DNA of 64,000 bases from Ligula intestinalis (GCA_036362985.1 JAYGXS010000005.1:6508775-6572774), one strand, 5' to 3'; shown: positions 22,875 to 32,490, counted from the first letter of the stretch. The notes: generated by a model not told the origin, from the letters alone. Program-made: numbers and translations.

Positions 22875-24325
22875 TTTTGATCAAATGAGTGGATTTAATA
22901 ATAAAAAGGGTTTTGGCTTGGAAAACGGCCCTTTTATTTAAAGTTATTGGGGAAATAGGCGTTTATTTGGGCTACATCATGAGTAAGTTTATATTAAAGA
23001 AATTTTCTTTGCTATAACGTGCGAACATCTCAACTGTTTACAAATTTATATTGTGCTGTGGATAAGTTCCATAATAAGTAAATAAAGGTGGAATAATAAT
23101 TCCTTTCAGAACTGGAATATTTTGTGCGAAGTTGATCCAATAGAAGTGCAGCCAAGTTTATGGAAACACATTTATTTTCAAAAGCAAACAAGAATTGTAG
23201 TTTTAAAAAGTATGTTTAGCTATTCTGACGTTTTTGCACAAAATGCAGTTCCAAAAACGTTTCGATGCACTTTGTTGAAACCTCACCGCTGACCTTGCGC
23301 AAAAGCAAACTTTGTCATACATGTTACCTCAAAGGGAATGAAAGGAGACCTTCTTTTATGCTTTTAATGTAAAAATATACTTTTTTGTGAACAATACGTT
23401 CCTCTCTAGCGTTATTTATAAACAGAACAGACATCAGTATAAAAACTGTTTCAAAAAATGGTCATATACGTGCCCTACTTTTTGCATTGGCAAGTCAATA
23501 ACAGATCATGTTTATAATCCCCTTAAACGGAAAACTATTTTCTTTCATCTGCAATCAAATTCAATCGTTTATCTTCAGCTAACTTAAAGAAATTGTCAAA
23601 AGTCTCCAATTTCCCTATGACATAACCTTAAAAAAGGTTATTATACACAGACGTTCGTCAGCTTAATATCAAATTAAAACACTTTTTATAAGATTACCTA
23701 TTATGAAAGGTTTCCATTAATCTTAGGAATACCAATATGCGTGGTATATAGCAGACATTTTGTATGCTCGACAATGTGGTATGCTGTTTTGAAGCACTTA
23801 TAAATATGACCTACATGGCCATCTTCATAAGAACTAATATCCATAAGCTCGTATTTCAGTAAATTCTGTTTACTAACATCTTATTTTAAAGCTTTTGATA
23901 TAAACGTCGAGCGGAAGCACAACTTATAAATGACGACACTGAAAACGAGCAAGCTGATGAGAAAATTTATTCCACGATATTCAATAAATAGTTATTAACT
24001 AATGGTTGTATGCGTAAAATATTTTAACTAAAAGCAAGTTCTTTGTATATAAAGAAAGTGGTTGCTTTAATTTTTATACTTAACAAAATATTAAAATTTA
24101 ATGTTATCATATATAGCTATTTTTTATATCTCCAACACCTGGGGATTATCGCGAAAACTTTTTTTAACAAACACTGAGTACTTCTTATAGTTATTTTAAG
24201 GACTTCACATGCCTAATGCTGCTTATTATTATTTCTTAGTTTTAATAAATCTGTTGTTGCCGGTATGAAAGGAATAATGAAAGTTTTACAAACCTAGGCA
24301 ATTTGCTTGCAGCACTCACAGGATT
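22875..24325 (+). repeat. Repeat R1, copy 2
   Basis: Collinear with 13000-14420, with many shared blocks: GAGTGGATTTAATAATAAAA, GGAAAACGGCCCTTTTATTT, TTGTGCTGTGGATAAGTTCC, GGTGGAATAATAATTCC, AGACGTTCGTCAGCTTAATA, ATGTGGTATGCTGTTTTGAA and GCTTGCAGCACTCACAGG. Same orientation as the other two copies. No coding capacity. Confidence 0.65.
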
Positions 24326-24828
24326 GTATAGGATAGACTGATTGAGGAAACGTTTGGAGGATATTTAGGAACATTTGCGCAGTAAAACTGAACTTTAAAC
24401 TCTACTGTACTTCTACTGTTTTATTTAATCCCGTAGTCGAAAGACTTTGTTTGACTTCAAAACGTTTGCTTACGCAATAGACATGAATGGTGAGGTCTTT
24501 TGGCATTTGGATTCTCTGAACAAACTGATTATTTTTAGCCAACGAAAACACATAGAAAATATGTAGTTTAATGTTGTACTTGCCTTAAAGCTATTTAAGA
24601 TTCTCTTAACTTTCTCTTCAATGCATATGCACCAAGTCCATATTGTTGAGTTAGTTTTAGTTTACGAGTGCACACTGCACAATTTTAATCTTCTCTTGCA
24701 TAATAAAATGCAGTGTTAAAAATCACCGTTATTCTTCCTATAACTGTCAAATGCAGACCCAAAAATGTATGAATAGAGAGCAAATAATTTATTTTTGAGG
24801 TAATATACGAATTTTACCCATGTCAGCA
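24326..24828. other. AT-rich DNA, nothing recognised
   Basis: No ORF with a known motif. Contains no obvious PLE or R1 sequence. Confidence 0.35.
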
Positions 24829-24829
24829 T

Positions 24830-25140
24830 CAAGACAGTCAAGTTTAGCGAACGAACGTTTTTGATTAATTCATTATCAGGCAATACAGTAATATAAGGGA
24901 GGGTAGAGTTAACGAAAGTTTTAGGCGAACCAAGTAGTAGTGACAAGCGGGAGAGAGGGGGGAGAGGTGTAAAAGAATCAAGGGGGGATCAAGGGGCTCA
25001 GATTCTAGTCTTAATTGGGGACAGCGAAATGGGGTGGGGGCAGAGGGGAAGGGGAAGGTGTCAGACAATTAGTTCATGTCATCCAGTGGTCCTCGTCTCG
25101 GGTTTTTTTTTGGGTTGTGTGGTGGATGCAGGGCTAAGTT
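24830..25140 (-). mobile_element. PLE-B 3' terminal fragment
   Basis: On the minus strand this reads from the end of the PLE-B coding region (near the CCGAGACGAGGACCACTGGA block) through the pyrimidine-rich 3' region (CTTCCCCTTCCCCTCTGCCC, CCAATTAAGACTAGAATCTG, CCCCTTGATCCCCCCTTG) to TAACTCTACCCTCCCTTATA and the terminal motif. It is flanked by a second, very similar minus-strand tail at 25205-25460, giving two tails in tandem about 65 bp apart. Confidence 0.65.
24856..24914 (-). ncRNA. Degenerate hammerhead-like motif in PLE-B tail
   Basis: On the minus strand: CGTTA (24914-24910), then CTGATAA (24879-24873), then CAAAAACG (24863-24856). Both conserved cores carry changes relative to CTGATGA and GAAA, so this copy is probably inactive if the motif is a ribozyme. 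Confidence 0.35.
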
Positions 25141-25204
25141 AGTCGCACTACAAACTACTTCATGAGCAAGACATCGTTCGTATACATACTTTGCTGTTGG
25201 GTAA

Positions 25205-25460
25205 CACTAATGACATTCAGTATTAAGGAAGTCAAGTTAAGCGAACGAACGTTTTCAATTAATTCATCATCAGGCAATACAGTAATATAAGGGGGGGTAG
25301 AGTTAACGAAAGTTTTAGGCAAATCAATCAGTAGTAACAAGGGGAAGAGGTTTAAAAGGATCAAGGGGGATCAAGGGGATCAAATTCTAGTCTAAATTTG
25401 GGACAGAGAAATGGGGGTGGGGGGAGAGGGGAAGGGGAAGGAGTCAGACAATTAGTTAAT
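25205..25460 (-). mobile_element. PLE-B 3' terminal fragment with intact terminal motif
   Basis: Near-duplicate of the tail at 24830-25140: CCCCTTCCCCTCTCCCC, TAGACTAGAATTTGATCCCC, TTACTGATTGATTTGCC and AACTCTACCCCCCCTTATAT. The terminal motif follows, with CTGATGA and GAAAACG intact. It meets a plus-strand PLE-B fragment at about 25460, so the two tails are inverted with respect to each other. Confidence 0.7.
25250..25308 (-). ncRNA. Candidate hammerhead-type self-cleaving motif, PLE-B
   Basis: Order on the minus strand: CGTTA (25308-25304), a 30-nt spacer that would be stem-loop I, CTGATGA (25273-25267), ten bases TGAATTAATT, then GAAAACG (25256-25250). CTGATGA and GAA are the two invariant hammerhead cores. 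CGTT before the adenine would pair with AACG after GAA to give a 4-bp stem III, with cleavage expected after the A. Stem II is weak (two to three pairs) and stem I is not convincing by eye. Hammerhead ribozymes are established features of PLE terminal repeats, which supports the call. Confidence 0.5.
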
Positions 25461-25461
25461 G

Positions 25462-25586
25462 TCATCAAATCCCCTTGATCCCCCCTTGATGCTTTTACAC
25501 CTCTCTCCCTCTCTCCGCCTTGTAACTTCTGATTGGTTTGCCTAAAACTTTCGTTTACTCTACCCTCCTTTATATTACTCTGATAG
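25462..25586 (+). mobile_element. PLE-B 3' tail, left half, interrupted by the LINE
   Basis: Plus-strand PLE-B tail: TCCCCTTGATCCCCCCTTG, TTACACCTCTCTCCCTCTCT, TGATTGGTTTGCCTAAAAC, TTTCGTTTACTCTACCCTCC and TTTATATTACT. The sequence then leaves PLE-B at about 25586, exactly where the terminal motif should begin. The missing continuation is found at 27415-27515. Confidence 0.6.
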
Positions 25587-25756
25587 ATAGATAGAGAACT
25601 ATATTTTGATGATAATATCAAAATTTTCAGCAAAAAAGTGGCTCCATTCACGGAGAGTAAAAATAAGATCAATTATGGGGTCCAAAAAGCTCAAGAGTAA
25701 ACGGTCAAAGATAACAAAATGCTCAAAGTAAAAAGTCAACACGGTTATCACATCTG

Positions 25757-26129
25757 TTATGGAGACAGGTCTGCCTTCAGCTTCTCAATTTCCATTTCTT
25801 CACACGTGGGGAATCGTGCTAAGAATGGGAGTACCGAGTACTGGTAGGCCGATGTACGGCAGGTCATATGACGGAAGCTTCGGCGCATGGTACGAGAAGA
25901 TTTCGCAGCCATTAATTCAGAGTGGAGAGGGTGAGCGACCTCACTTAGAATACGGTCCACGAAATTCTTGACCGATTTAAAATGTCACTGTATGATGAGG
26001 TCAGCTAAAAAAACATAGGAATAACCGGCAGCTGAAGAGAGCATGCGGAGAATACGTTTAATAATAAGCAAGTCTTTCTTGAGTAGTGCTGGAAAAGTAA
26101 CTGGAGAGCAATAAAGAATAAGAGGGAGG
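25757..26129 (-). pseudogene. LINE polymerase C-terminus
   Basis: The minus-strand frame from 26129 gives LPLILYCSPVTFPALLKKDL, then IIKRILRMLSSAAGYSYVFL and ADLIIQ. A TGA at 25987-25985 follows, then in the same frame HFKSVKNFVDRILSEVAHPL and onward to a stop after KADLSP at about 25757. This resembles the region after the RT thumb in CR1/jockey LINEs, which often ends in a conserved arginine-rich stretch (here SSRTMRRSFRHMTCRTSAYQ). The second copy at 29254-29940 gives the same protein segment, with a TGA at the same place. The call rests on position, on similarity between copies and on the endonuclease upstream. Confidence 0.6.
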
Positions 26130-26529
26130 NNNNNNNNNNNNNNNNNNNNNNNNNNNNNNNNNNNNNNNNNNNNNNNNNNNNNNNNNNNNNNNNNNNNNNN
26201 NNNNNNNNNNNNNNNNNNNNNNNNNNNNNNNNNNNNNNNNNNNNNNNNNNNNNNNNNNNNNNNNNNNNNNNNNNNNNNNNNNNNNNNNNNNNNNNNNNNN
26301 NNNNNNNNNNNNNNNNNNNNNNNNNNNNNNNNNNNNNNNNNNNNNNNNNNNNNNNNNNNNNNNNNNNNNNNNNNNNNNNNNNNNNNNNNNNNNNNNNNNN
26401 NNNNNNNNNNNNNNNNNNNNNNNNNNNNNNNNNNNNNNNNNNNNNNNNNNNNNNNNNNNNNNNNNNNNNNNNNNNNNNNNNNNNNNNNNNNNNNNNNNNN
26501 NNNNNNNNNNNNNNNNNNNNNNNNNNNNN
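26130..26529. other. Assembly gap, 400 N
   Basis: Exactly 400 unknown bases between the LINE endonuclease and the polymerase C-terminus. A typical LINE of this group needs well over 1 kb here, so the run is probably a placeholder, not a measured length. ORFs drawn through the gap are not meaningful. Confidence 0.95.
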
Positions 26530-27116
26530 ATATGATCGAGTGGGGCGTCATCTCGTGTATTGAAATTAACTAAGTCACTAAATCCTAACAATATGAGGGG
26601 ACGTAGATTTACTCGATTGAAGTCCCCGCATAAAATTATTACATGCTTGCAAGACAGTGCGGCAAGCTTTTGAGAAAGAAAATCGAAAAAGTGGGTAAGG
26701 GCATCTTGACAGGTGGAAGGGGGTATGTTAATACTAACATAAATGATGCCTTTTGAGTTGTGTAAAAATTTAGGCCTACAAACAACTGCAATGACGTCTA
26801 TGTGGTCTTCGGAGTAAGAAAAAAGGGACTTACAGTTTGTGCACCATTGCTGGTTTACAAAAACTGCTACTCCGCCACCTCTGCTGATTGATCGGGATTT
26901 TCTGTCCGAACGAAAACAGCAATACGCTGGAGGTGTGATGAGCTGCGATTCTATATCCCTATTGAGCCACGTCTCTTGAAGACAGATTACACCGCACTTA
27001 CTGTGTTCCTGTTTCAACATAAGTGCATCCAATTCGAGACTTTTATTGAAAATAGACCTGCAATTAGTGGACATTAGACCCGAAAGAGACATTGAGGCTA
27101 ATGGTTGACGCTTCAT
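26530..27116 (-). CDS. LINE apurinic endonuclease-like domain, partial
   Basis: From the methionine at 27116 to the gap there are about 195 unbroken residues. Exonuclease-endonuclease-phosphatase motifs appear in order: TNCRSIFNK (Asn18), ICLQETWL (Glu48), SRGGGVAVFVNQQW (residues 78-91), HIDVIAVVCRP (105-115), VIILCGDFNR (Asp165 and Asn167) and RDDAPLDHI at the gap edge (the usual SDH-type motif, here LDH). In LINEs this domain nicks the target DNA to prime reverse transcription. All key residues seem present, so this stretch was either recently active or little decayed. The start codon is inferred; the true ORF could begin further upstream. The C-terminal half is lost to the gap. Confidence 0.8.
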
Positions 27117-27414
27117 TGCTTGTTTCCAACCGCATCGGTGCTATCGCGATCGTATTGCATTCCATTGGATAACATTCGGTGCTGATGTACTGCAGGTTCT
27201 GCAAATTAATCCAACAGTACATGAATGTTCGTTATGAATTTCCGTCGATAGAATATTTGTCCTTTGAGCATTCAAAAAGGTACGAGTGTACAGCATAGAT
27301 GACCTCATGTCCAGAAATGCAGAAAAACAAAGTAGAGAAGTAGACAGTCAGGTATACACTAATAAATTCCCGCGTGAATGGCGAGCAAAAAAAACCGGCA
27401 GCTCAAATTCGAAA

Positions 27415-27515
27415 GCCCGCCTGATGATGAATTAATCGAAAACGTTCGTTCGCTTAACTTGACTTCCTTAATGCTTACATCGGTATCATCGCTGAACATT
27501 CAGTATTGCCAGAAA
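27415..27515 (+). mobile_element. PLE-B terminal motif, right half of the interrupted copy
   Basis: Begins GCCTGATGATGAATTAATCG and continues with AAAACGTTCGTTCGCTTAAC, TTGACTTCCTTAATGCTTAC and ATCGGTATCATCGCTGAACA, the PLE-B terminus. Both cores, CTGATGA (27421-27427) and GAAAACG (27438-27444), are intact. The upstream stem III strand was separated from it by the LINE and now lies near 25555. Immediately to the right the minus-strand PLE-B body begins. Confidence 0.6.
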
Positions 27516-27759
27516 ATTGAAATGGAGGTGGGGAAGGGGGAAGGGAAAGGAGTCCGACAATTAGTTAATTTCATCCCGTGTTCCTCGTCTCGGGTTTTGT
27601 TGGGAGGTGTGAGGAAGCAAGGTGTCAACTTCTTGAGACTGTGTCGGTGGCCTTTCGATGCTTGATGCCGCTGTCTCATCATTGTTTCGCGACGTAGTAA
27701 GAGGCAAGAGGGCAGACTTTAGAAAAGGCCTTTGGCCACGGGAGCCTCAGGGCCGCTAC

Positions 27760-28560
27760 AAATGCCCTTGTGCACATAAATTTAGGTTTGTTAGGCGAAA
27801 GGTGACTGCTTCTGCAGTCACAAGCATCCGCTGACGCAGGAACTTGGATTGTTTATCCGGAACTTTAGAGACGACTCTAAATGCTTGGTTGACGTCTACC
27901 TAATGACCGTTGTCTACCAAGTGAGCCAGAATTGCGCTTGATATCGACTTAGTTTTGCCTCTGTTTAGCCACGCAGGATGATGCTCTCGCATGTGCTTGG
28001 ATAGACGCCTAATCGTTCGACCAATGTAACTTGCCCCACAGGACCATTTAAAGTTGTAGATACATATTGATGTGGATTGGAACGGCAGTCTATTCTTGCC
28101 TTCAAGGCGAAGAAGTGGACTGCTTGAGAACAATAATTTTAACTTTGCTGCTGGATATATACGCGCGATTGCAGCGTTAAGACGAAGCTGTAGAAGTTGG
28201 CTTGCTGGATTACCCTGAAAAGGCAATGTAAGAAATATGGTTTTTTTCTCAGCCGTCGTTACCTCCGGTCATGGTGAACGTTCCTCCATAAACTTATCGA
28301 TGAACTTATCGGGGAACCCATTTTCTTGTTAGGTATTTTTAAGCATTGCGAGTTCGTCCTCCAGTATCTCTGGAGAACATATTTTCCTAGCTCGATTCGT
28401 GAGGCAAAGGACTAGGCCTCTTAACTGACTTAGTAGCAGAAAACTGTAGAGTTTAGTGTATTGCCCTGTCCAGGTCTTCTTACGAAATGCACTTCTCATT
28501 ATTGATCCATCAGATCTCCTTCTAAGGAGGACGTCCAGAAAGAGGAGGCATTGTCTGTTC
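27760..28560 (-). pseudogene. PLE-B linker and GIY-YIG endonuclease, decayed
   Basis: After the RT the minus strand gives a linker with QCLLFLDVLLRRRSDGSIMR, then NGFPDKFIDKFMEE, then the region upstream of the nuclease (28226 down to 28080). The GIY-YIG core follows: ICIYNFKWSC, then GASYIGRTIRRLSKHMREHH. SYIG and the nearby Arg residues correspond to the YIG half and catalytic arginine; the GIY half is changed to CIYNF. The C-terminal block contains ILAHLVDNGH and, after a stop-free stretch, the FLRQRMLVTAEAVTFRLTNL block. The nuclease is expected to nick target DNA for PLE insertion. Confidence 0.8.
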
Positions 28561-28594
28561 TCTTTTTTTAAAAGTGAAGGTTAACGCTGAGTGC

Positions 28595-29010
28595 ACCTGA
28601 TTCACTGTATCTTAAATGTGTCAAGCTCAAGTCTTCCGTCTGCTATAATAAATTTATCATCCACATATCGAGCGTAGGCTGGAAGGTATTTAATAATAGG
28701 AGAAAAATGGTTTCTCTCCATTTTGTCCATGAAGGTATCCGCTAATAGAGGTCCAAGCGGTGATCCCATCGCTACACCATCGATTTGTCGGTGAAATTGG
28801 CCATTAAAGCTAAATTGCACGTTTAAAGTTCAGTTTGAGAGTAATTGCTTTTTATTTCCGATCGGCATGCCGATTGGGAACTTATTTTTTAACAATCTCG
28901 TCACACAAAATTTCTAAGGTTTCTGTGAGGGGAATGTTGGTGAACAGTGAAGCAACATCTAAGGATAACATCGTTTTACCGTTGATATTAGTGTTTCTTA
29001 TGGATTCAAA
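28595..29010 (-). pseudogene. PLE-B reverse transcriptase, partial
   Basis: The minus strand from about 28985 reads GKTMLSLDVASLFTNIPLTE, then TLEILCDEIVKK, two in-frame stops, and FNGQFHRQIDGVAMGSPLGP and LLADTFMDKM. These are followed by AYARYVDDKFI, with the catalytic YVDD at 28667-28656. The DVxSLFTNIPL and GVAMGSPLGPLLA blocks are diagnostic of Penelope-type RTs, which are related to telomerase. Stops between the first and second blocks show it is inactive. Confidence 0.85.
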
Positions 29011-29067
29011 TGATTCAAACGTGTCCCTAGGCTATGCGGTGCTATTTGGTGCCAAATCGGTTTCAAT

Positions 29068-29145
29068 CGGTTACTGCATTGCCTGATTATGAATTAATGG
29101 AAAACATTTGTTCGCTTAACTTGACTTCCTTAATGTACGAATGTT
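29068..29145 (+). mobile_element. PLE-B terminal motif, inverted relative to the adjacent body
   Basis: Plus-strand TTACTGCATTGCCTGATTAT, then GAATTAATGGAAAACATTTG and TTCGCTTAACTTGACTTCC, ending near AATGTTCAGTA. Core 1 is CTGATTA and core 2 is GAAAACA, so both are slightly changed. It abuts the 5' truncated end of the minus-strand PLE-B body. Confidence 0.55.
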
Positions 29146-29149
29146 CAGT

Positions 29150-29940
29150 AAAAGATGGCTTAATTTACGGAGAGCAAGTGATAATGCAAGGTAAAAAGCC
29201 GTTGAAAAACTTCAAAGATACTCAAATTTAAAATTTATACGATAATAAAATCTGTGAGGGAGAAATGTCGGCAGTTAACTTCACAATTTCCGTTTCTTGA
29301 TACGCGAATTAGCGTCCTAGGAGTGGGAATACAGAGTGTTGATATGGAGATATACGAAAATACATATAACGACAGCTTCGGCGCACAGTACGTGAAGACT
29401 TCGCAGCTATTGGTTCAAAGTGGAGAGCATGGGCAACCCCACTAAGGATGCGATCAGCAAATTGGTTGACCGCTTTAAAGTGTCACTGTATTATAATATC
29501 AGCTAAAAAAATGCAAAACAGCGGCACCTTAAGAGAGCATTCAGAAGACACGTTTAAGAATTGTAGCTGAAAAAATAACTTGAGAGCTGTTAAGAATTAA
29601 GGGGAAAATGCAGGGATCTAACAATCGCCAGATTAGGGCTTGCGGTGCGCGATATGAATGCAAACCAGGGATATAATAAAAACTTTTTTGCATTGTAATA
29701 AAAATGCCTCCAATATGAAGCGTAAATGAAAGGTAAGGTGTGAGAGTAACACCAAGGTGCCGGAAAGAGAATACCTCGTTGGGTAGAATGTCACTGGATT
29801 CAGGACTAGGAGAGGGTGGCAGTCGAAAAAAGACTGAACTGACTTCTGATCGATAAGTAGAAGACGATTAGCTAACGCCTTTATGAGGAAAACGGCGAAT
29901 TCATGTCCAAAGCCCCTCATTCTGCAAGTTGTAGTAGCGC
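29150..29940 (-). mobile_element. 5'-truncated second copy of the LINE
   Basis: Minus-strand frames give the stretch around 29740 (LSGTLVLLSHLTFHLRF, like the ...YLGV...LTFHxHI region after RT in CR1/jockey LINEs) and LQCKKVFIIS. Further left is the C-terminal region matching 25757-26129, including ADIIIQ, the TGA and HFKAVNQFADRILS. It extends through the polymerase end to about 29250 and a short 3' region. It holds a segment that is missing in the gap of the first copy. Multiple stops; inactive. Confidence 0.6.
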
Positions 29941-30219
29941 AGAAGAGCAGGCAATTGGACGAAAGGATTTGGGATCACAATAAGCGGGTTTGATCAAGAT
30001 GGAATTGACGATCTAATTACGAGCTACGCTCAGCTGGCGCTATAGATAAACGAGCACGGCAATGTGTAAACGTGACCTCTTTAGATAAATGCTGCTATAT
30101 ATACTTCGGAAAATACCTTGTCAGGCTCCGCGTGAAAGTTTATACAAATAAATTTTATCGAATGACCACTTATTAGTGACAACCTGACATTCACCAGTAC
30201 GCCAGTTCTCAATTTTATA
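29941..30219. other. No gene recognised
   Basis: No motif or repeat match noticed. Confidence 0.3.
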
Positions 30220-30872
30220 TCATATCAATCGCACAGGTTCGCACAGAAGCATTTTTCGCTGATCATTTTACGCCGCCTGGCCCAGCTGCAACGGGAAGGT
30301 CTCATTATTATGCTATTGGCTGCCCGTTGAAAGTTCAGGAATAATATGCAGGTTTTCCAAACTCTGCAAATATTCCTATTCTTAGGTTGACAAGTCATCT
30401 TTACCAACACGTGTTTGCAGCAATTCGTCATCATTCTAATACAACAGCAGGGACTAAAACGGTCCCTTATACACAGAATTTGAGTGGTCCTCGGGTAGGA
30501 CGGGGTGTAATAAGGCTTCGCGGTCTTCCTTCTTCTCATGCATATTGGTACCAGCGTGTTGAGATAGTTGGGTCCTGGGAGCCGGGAAGAGTGGCGAAGG
30601 CTGTTCTCACTGTCAGCGTGCGCGGTTTTGGATGGCATAGGATTTTCTCGTGTATTCTGCCAATGTACTCAATCGGCGGCCACCAGTGATTTTTGACAGC
30701 AGAGTGTGGGCTTTGCTAAACGGATTGTGAATGTTTCCGTTTTGGCAAGCACACGTTTGCATAGGTCTTTAGAGCACTGTGTCGGGGCGCAGCATAGGAT
30801 TTCAAAGGCCTATCTCTCGCGCGTCAACTCGGTGGTCCCTATTGACCAAGTGCGGGAAGATTTAACTCGAAC
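30220..30872 (-). mobile_element. PLE-D fragment: C-terminal part of a third PLE type
   Basis: The minus strand from 30872 reads FPHLVNRDHRVDARE, then, after a one-base frame change, FEILCCAPTQCSKDLCKRVL, AKTETFTIRLAKPTLC and CQKSLVAAD. This lines up with the PLE-B C-terminal block (HLVDNGH, then the FLRQRMLVTAEAVTFRLTNL block and NLCAQ). The sequence is too different to be the same family. The 137-codon minus-strand ORF further left (30225-30638) may be its degenerate continuation or chance. No RT or GIY-YIG core is seen. Confidence 0.5.
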
Positions 30873-32355
30873 TTAATCTATTTTCTCGTTTGCCACATTT
30901 GCAGATGGATTTAACTGAAACATGCGCATAAACCTCGCAAGCAAAACTCAAGGCGTTTGTTCCAAAACATTGCCTCTAAGATTGTGCATTGCTTTCGCTA
31001 AAAATTAAACAAAGCAGCATAAAGCCTGATTTTTACAGATCAGAAAAAGGCAAGGAAAGCACTAGGGACCCATTACTCAGCCGAAACATTAGCAGGTGTA
31101 TAACGAAGCGGTGCAAGGTATTAGAAAGACGCGTACCTGTGATTCAAGATAGGAACAATGCAATCAGAAAGGTAAAAAAATACATTTTTGGGTAAAGTGT
31201 TTGTGTACGGTTTACTGTTCACCACTATCTTTTCCGGTTGCAAATGGGGCAAAAAGCTTCCATGAAAACTCTAAATAACTGTACTACTTATAGATGCTTA
31301 TTTCTAGAAGCTTAAGTAATCAGAATTAGATTTACTTGCTATTTTTGGGATTTTTAAATGGGAGAAAACTTGCCGACAAAATGAAGATAGCTGCTAACGT
31401 TATCAATCAACTTCAATCGATTTTCACCGTGAGAATTGTGTCGCGTGTTGTTCCAGTCAGGGCCAACACGTTAGTGATACTGGTTGGGATTTAATACCCA
31501 TTAAAAAAAGTGTAGTTCTTGCTGATTTCAGACAACAGAACAGTATCGACACGAACGAAGGCAACTGGAAAGGTTTGCTTCTGGCTCAATAGTCATCATC
31601 AGCCAGTCGTACACAACAGCAGTTAGGACATCGTTCATTTCCAAAACCGCGACTCGTTAATTGGTTGTCCAAAGTTCGAACTGCTAAGTCTATGTGCGCT
31701 TTCTTTCCGATCTCTCCCGTCCAATGTTTCTAGGTAAGAGCTCACGCACAATGATACGTTTTAGCTACTTGCACGTTTTTAACGTCAAATACACATTTTA
31801 GTTAAAGTGAGTCCATAATTTTGAGAAATACGCCTACTTTTCCATGTGCCCTTTCCTCTTTCACTGAATTCTTTGAAACAACTCACGTTTCTCACGAAAA
31901 CTTACATAAAAACCTACCAATAATGCCATGCTTACACTATTTGCTAGATTGCAGGCAGTAAAAGGGTCCAAATGCAGACGTCTGAATGCTTTACACCGCC
32001 TCGTAGAACTGTTAGAAACCATGCACGAAGCCATCTGCCTCCTACATTGGCCTGGTACATAAAGTACGATCATGTCGTGTGAAGCCCACGTAGATGGAAA
32101 GCTAAGTTTCATCAAAGAGTGCACAAGCTTTACGTTTGGTATTCTTTGCATTCCGTTAATAATGAATGTAATCCTACTTTGGGTCCCATAACTTGTTTGA
32201 GTAATTTAATTTTACCCAAAAAAAAGCCCGCCATTAATATGCGCGCAACGTTACCTTATTTTTTTACTTCCTTTAAGCTCATAAGGTTTGAAAAATTTGG
32301 CCTTTTTTGCTAACTCATACTTTATAAGTTTTTGAGGAACTTGATAATACTGAAA
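30873..32355. other. No gene recognised; SINE tail fragment near 31590
   Basis: AT-rich with short ORFs. The stretch at 31575-31620 (TTCTGGCTCAATAGTCATCA, then TCAGCCAGTCGTAC) matches the SINE tail at 46310-46335 and is the only recognisable item. No exon or RNA seen elsewhere. Confidence 0.4.
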
Positions 32356-32359
32356 AAAA

Positions 32360-32490
32360 AATTTTGTCAGGTGGTTTTCCTATTTCAACTTACCTAAGTT
32401 CAATCTTACCAGTCTGGACCTATATTAGTATAGTTTGCAGCGCAAAGCGCCGCGCACACGTTCAATTACCATGGGCAACAATTATACGTT
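32360..32490 (+). repeat. Repeat R2, partial copy
   Basis: Contains CAACTTACCTAAGTTCAATC, then TTACCAGTCTGGACCTATAT and TAGTATAGTTTGCAGCG, matching the centre of R2 copy 2 (TTCAACTTACTTGAGGTCCA, TTACCGTTCCAGGGTTAGAT, TAGTATAGTCGGCGATGCG). Confidence 0.5.

Larger units (their letters stand above)
25587..27414 (-). mobile_element. CR1/jockey-type LINE, minus strand, interrupted by assembly gap
   Basis: A non-LTR retrotransposon on the minus strand. From right to left it has an upstream region (27120-27410), an apurinic endonuclease-like domain (27116 down to 26530), 400 N, the last part of the polymerase ORF (26129 down to 25757), then a short 3' region ending at 25588 in a TATC microsatellite (plus strand GATAGATAGATAGA). 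LINEs of the CR1/jockey group encode an endonuclease and RT in one ORF and end in short repeats. The RT core is not visible and must lie in the gap, whose true size is unknown. PLE-B sequence on either side marks the insertion. Confidence 0.75.
27520..29067 (-). mobile_element. PLE-B body: RT and GIY-YIG, most complete copy
   Basis: Minus-strand copy running from the RT palm (about 29000) through thumb, linker and GIY-YIG (28060-27960) to the C-terminal block, and ending in the pyrimidine-rich 3' region at about 27524. It lacks the N-terminal part of RT, so it is 5' truncated. It is flanked on both sides by plus-strand pieces of its own terminal repeat (27415-27515 and 29068-29145). Several stops and a frameshift make it non-functional. 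Confidence 0.75.

Noticed and set aside
25985..26551. 188-codon frame crossing the gap
   Set aside because: Most of it is N. Only the part left of the gap is real and it belongs to the LINE polymerase end.
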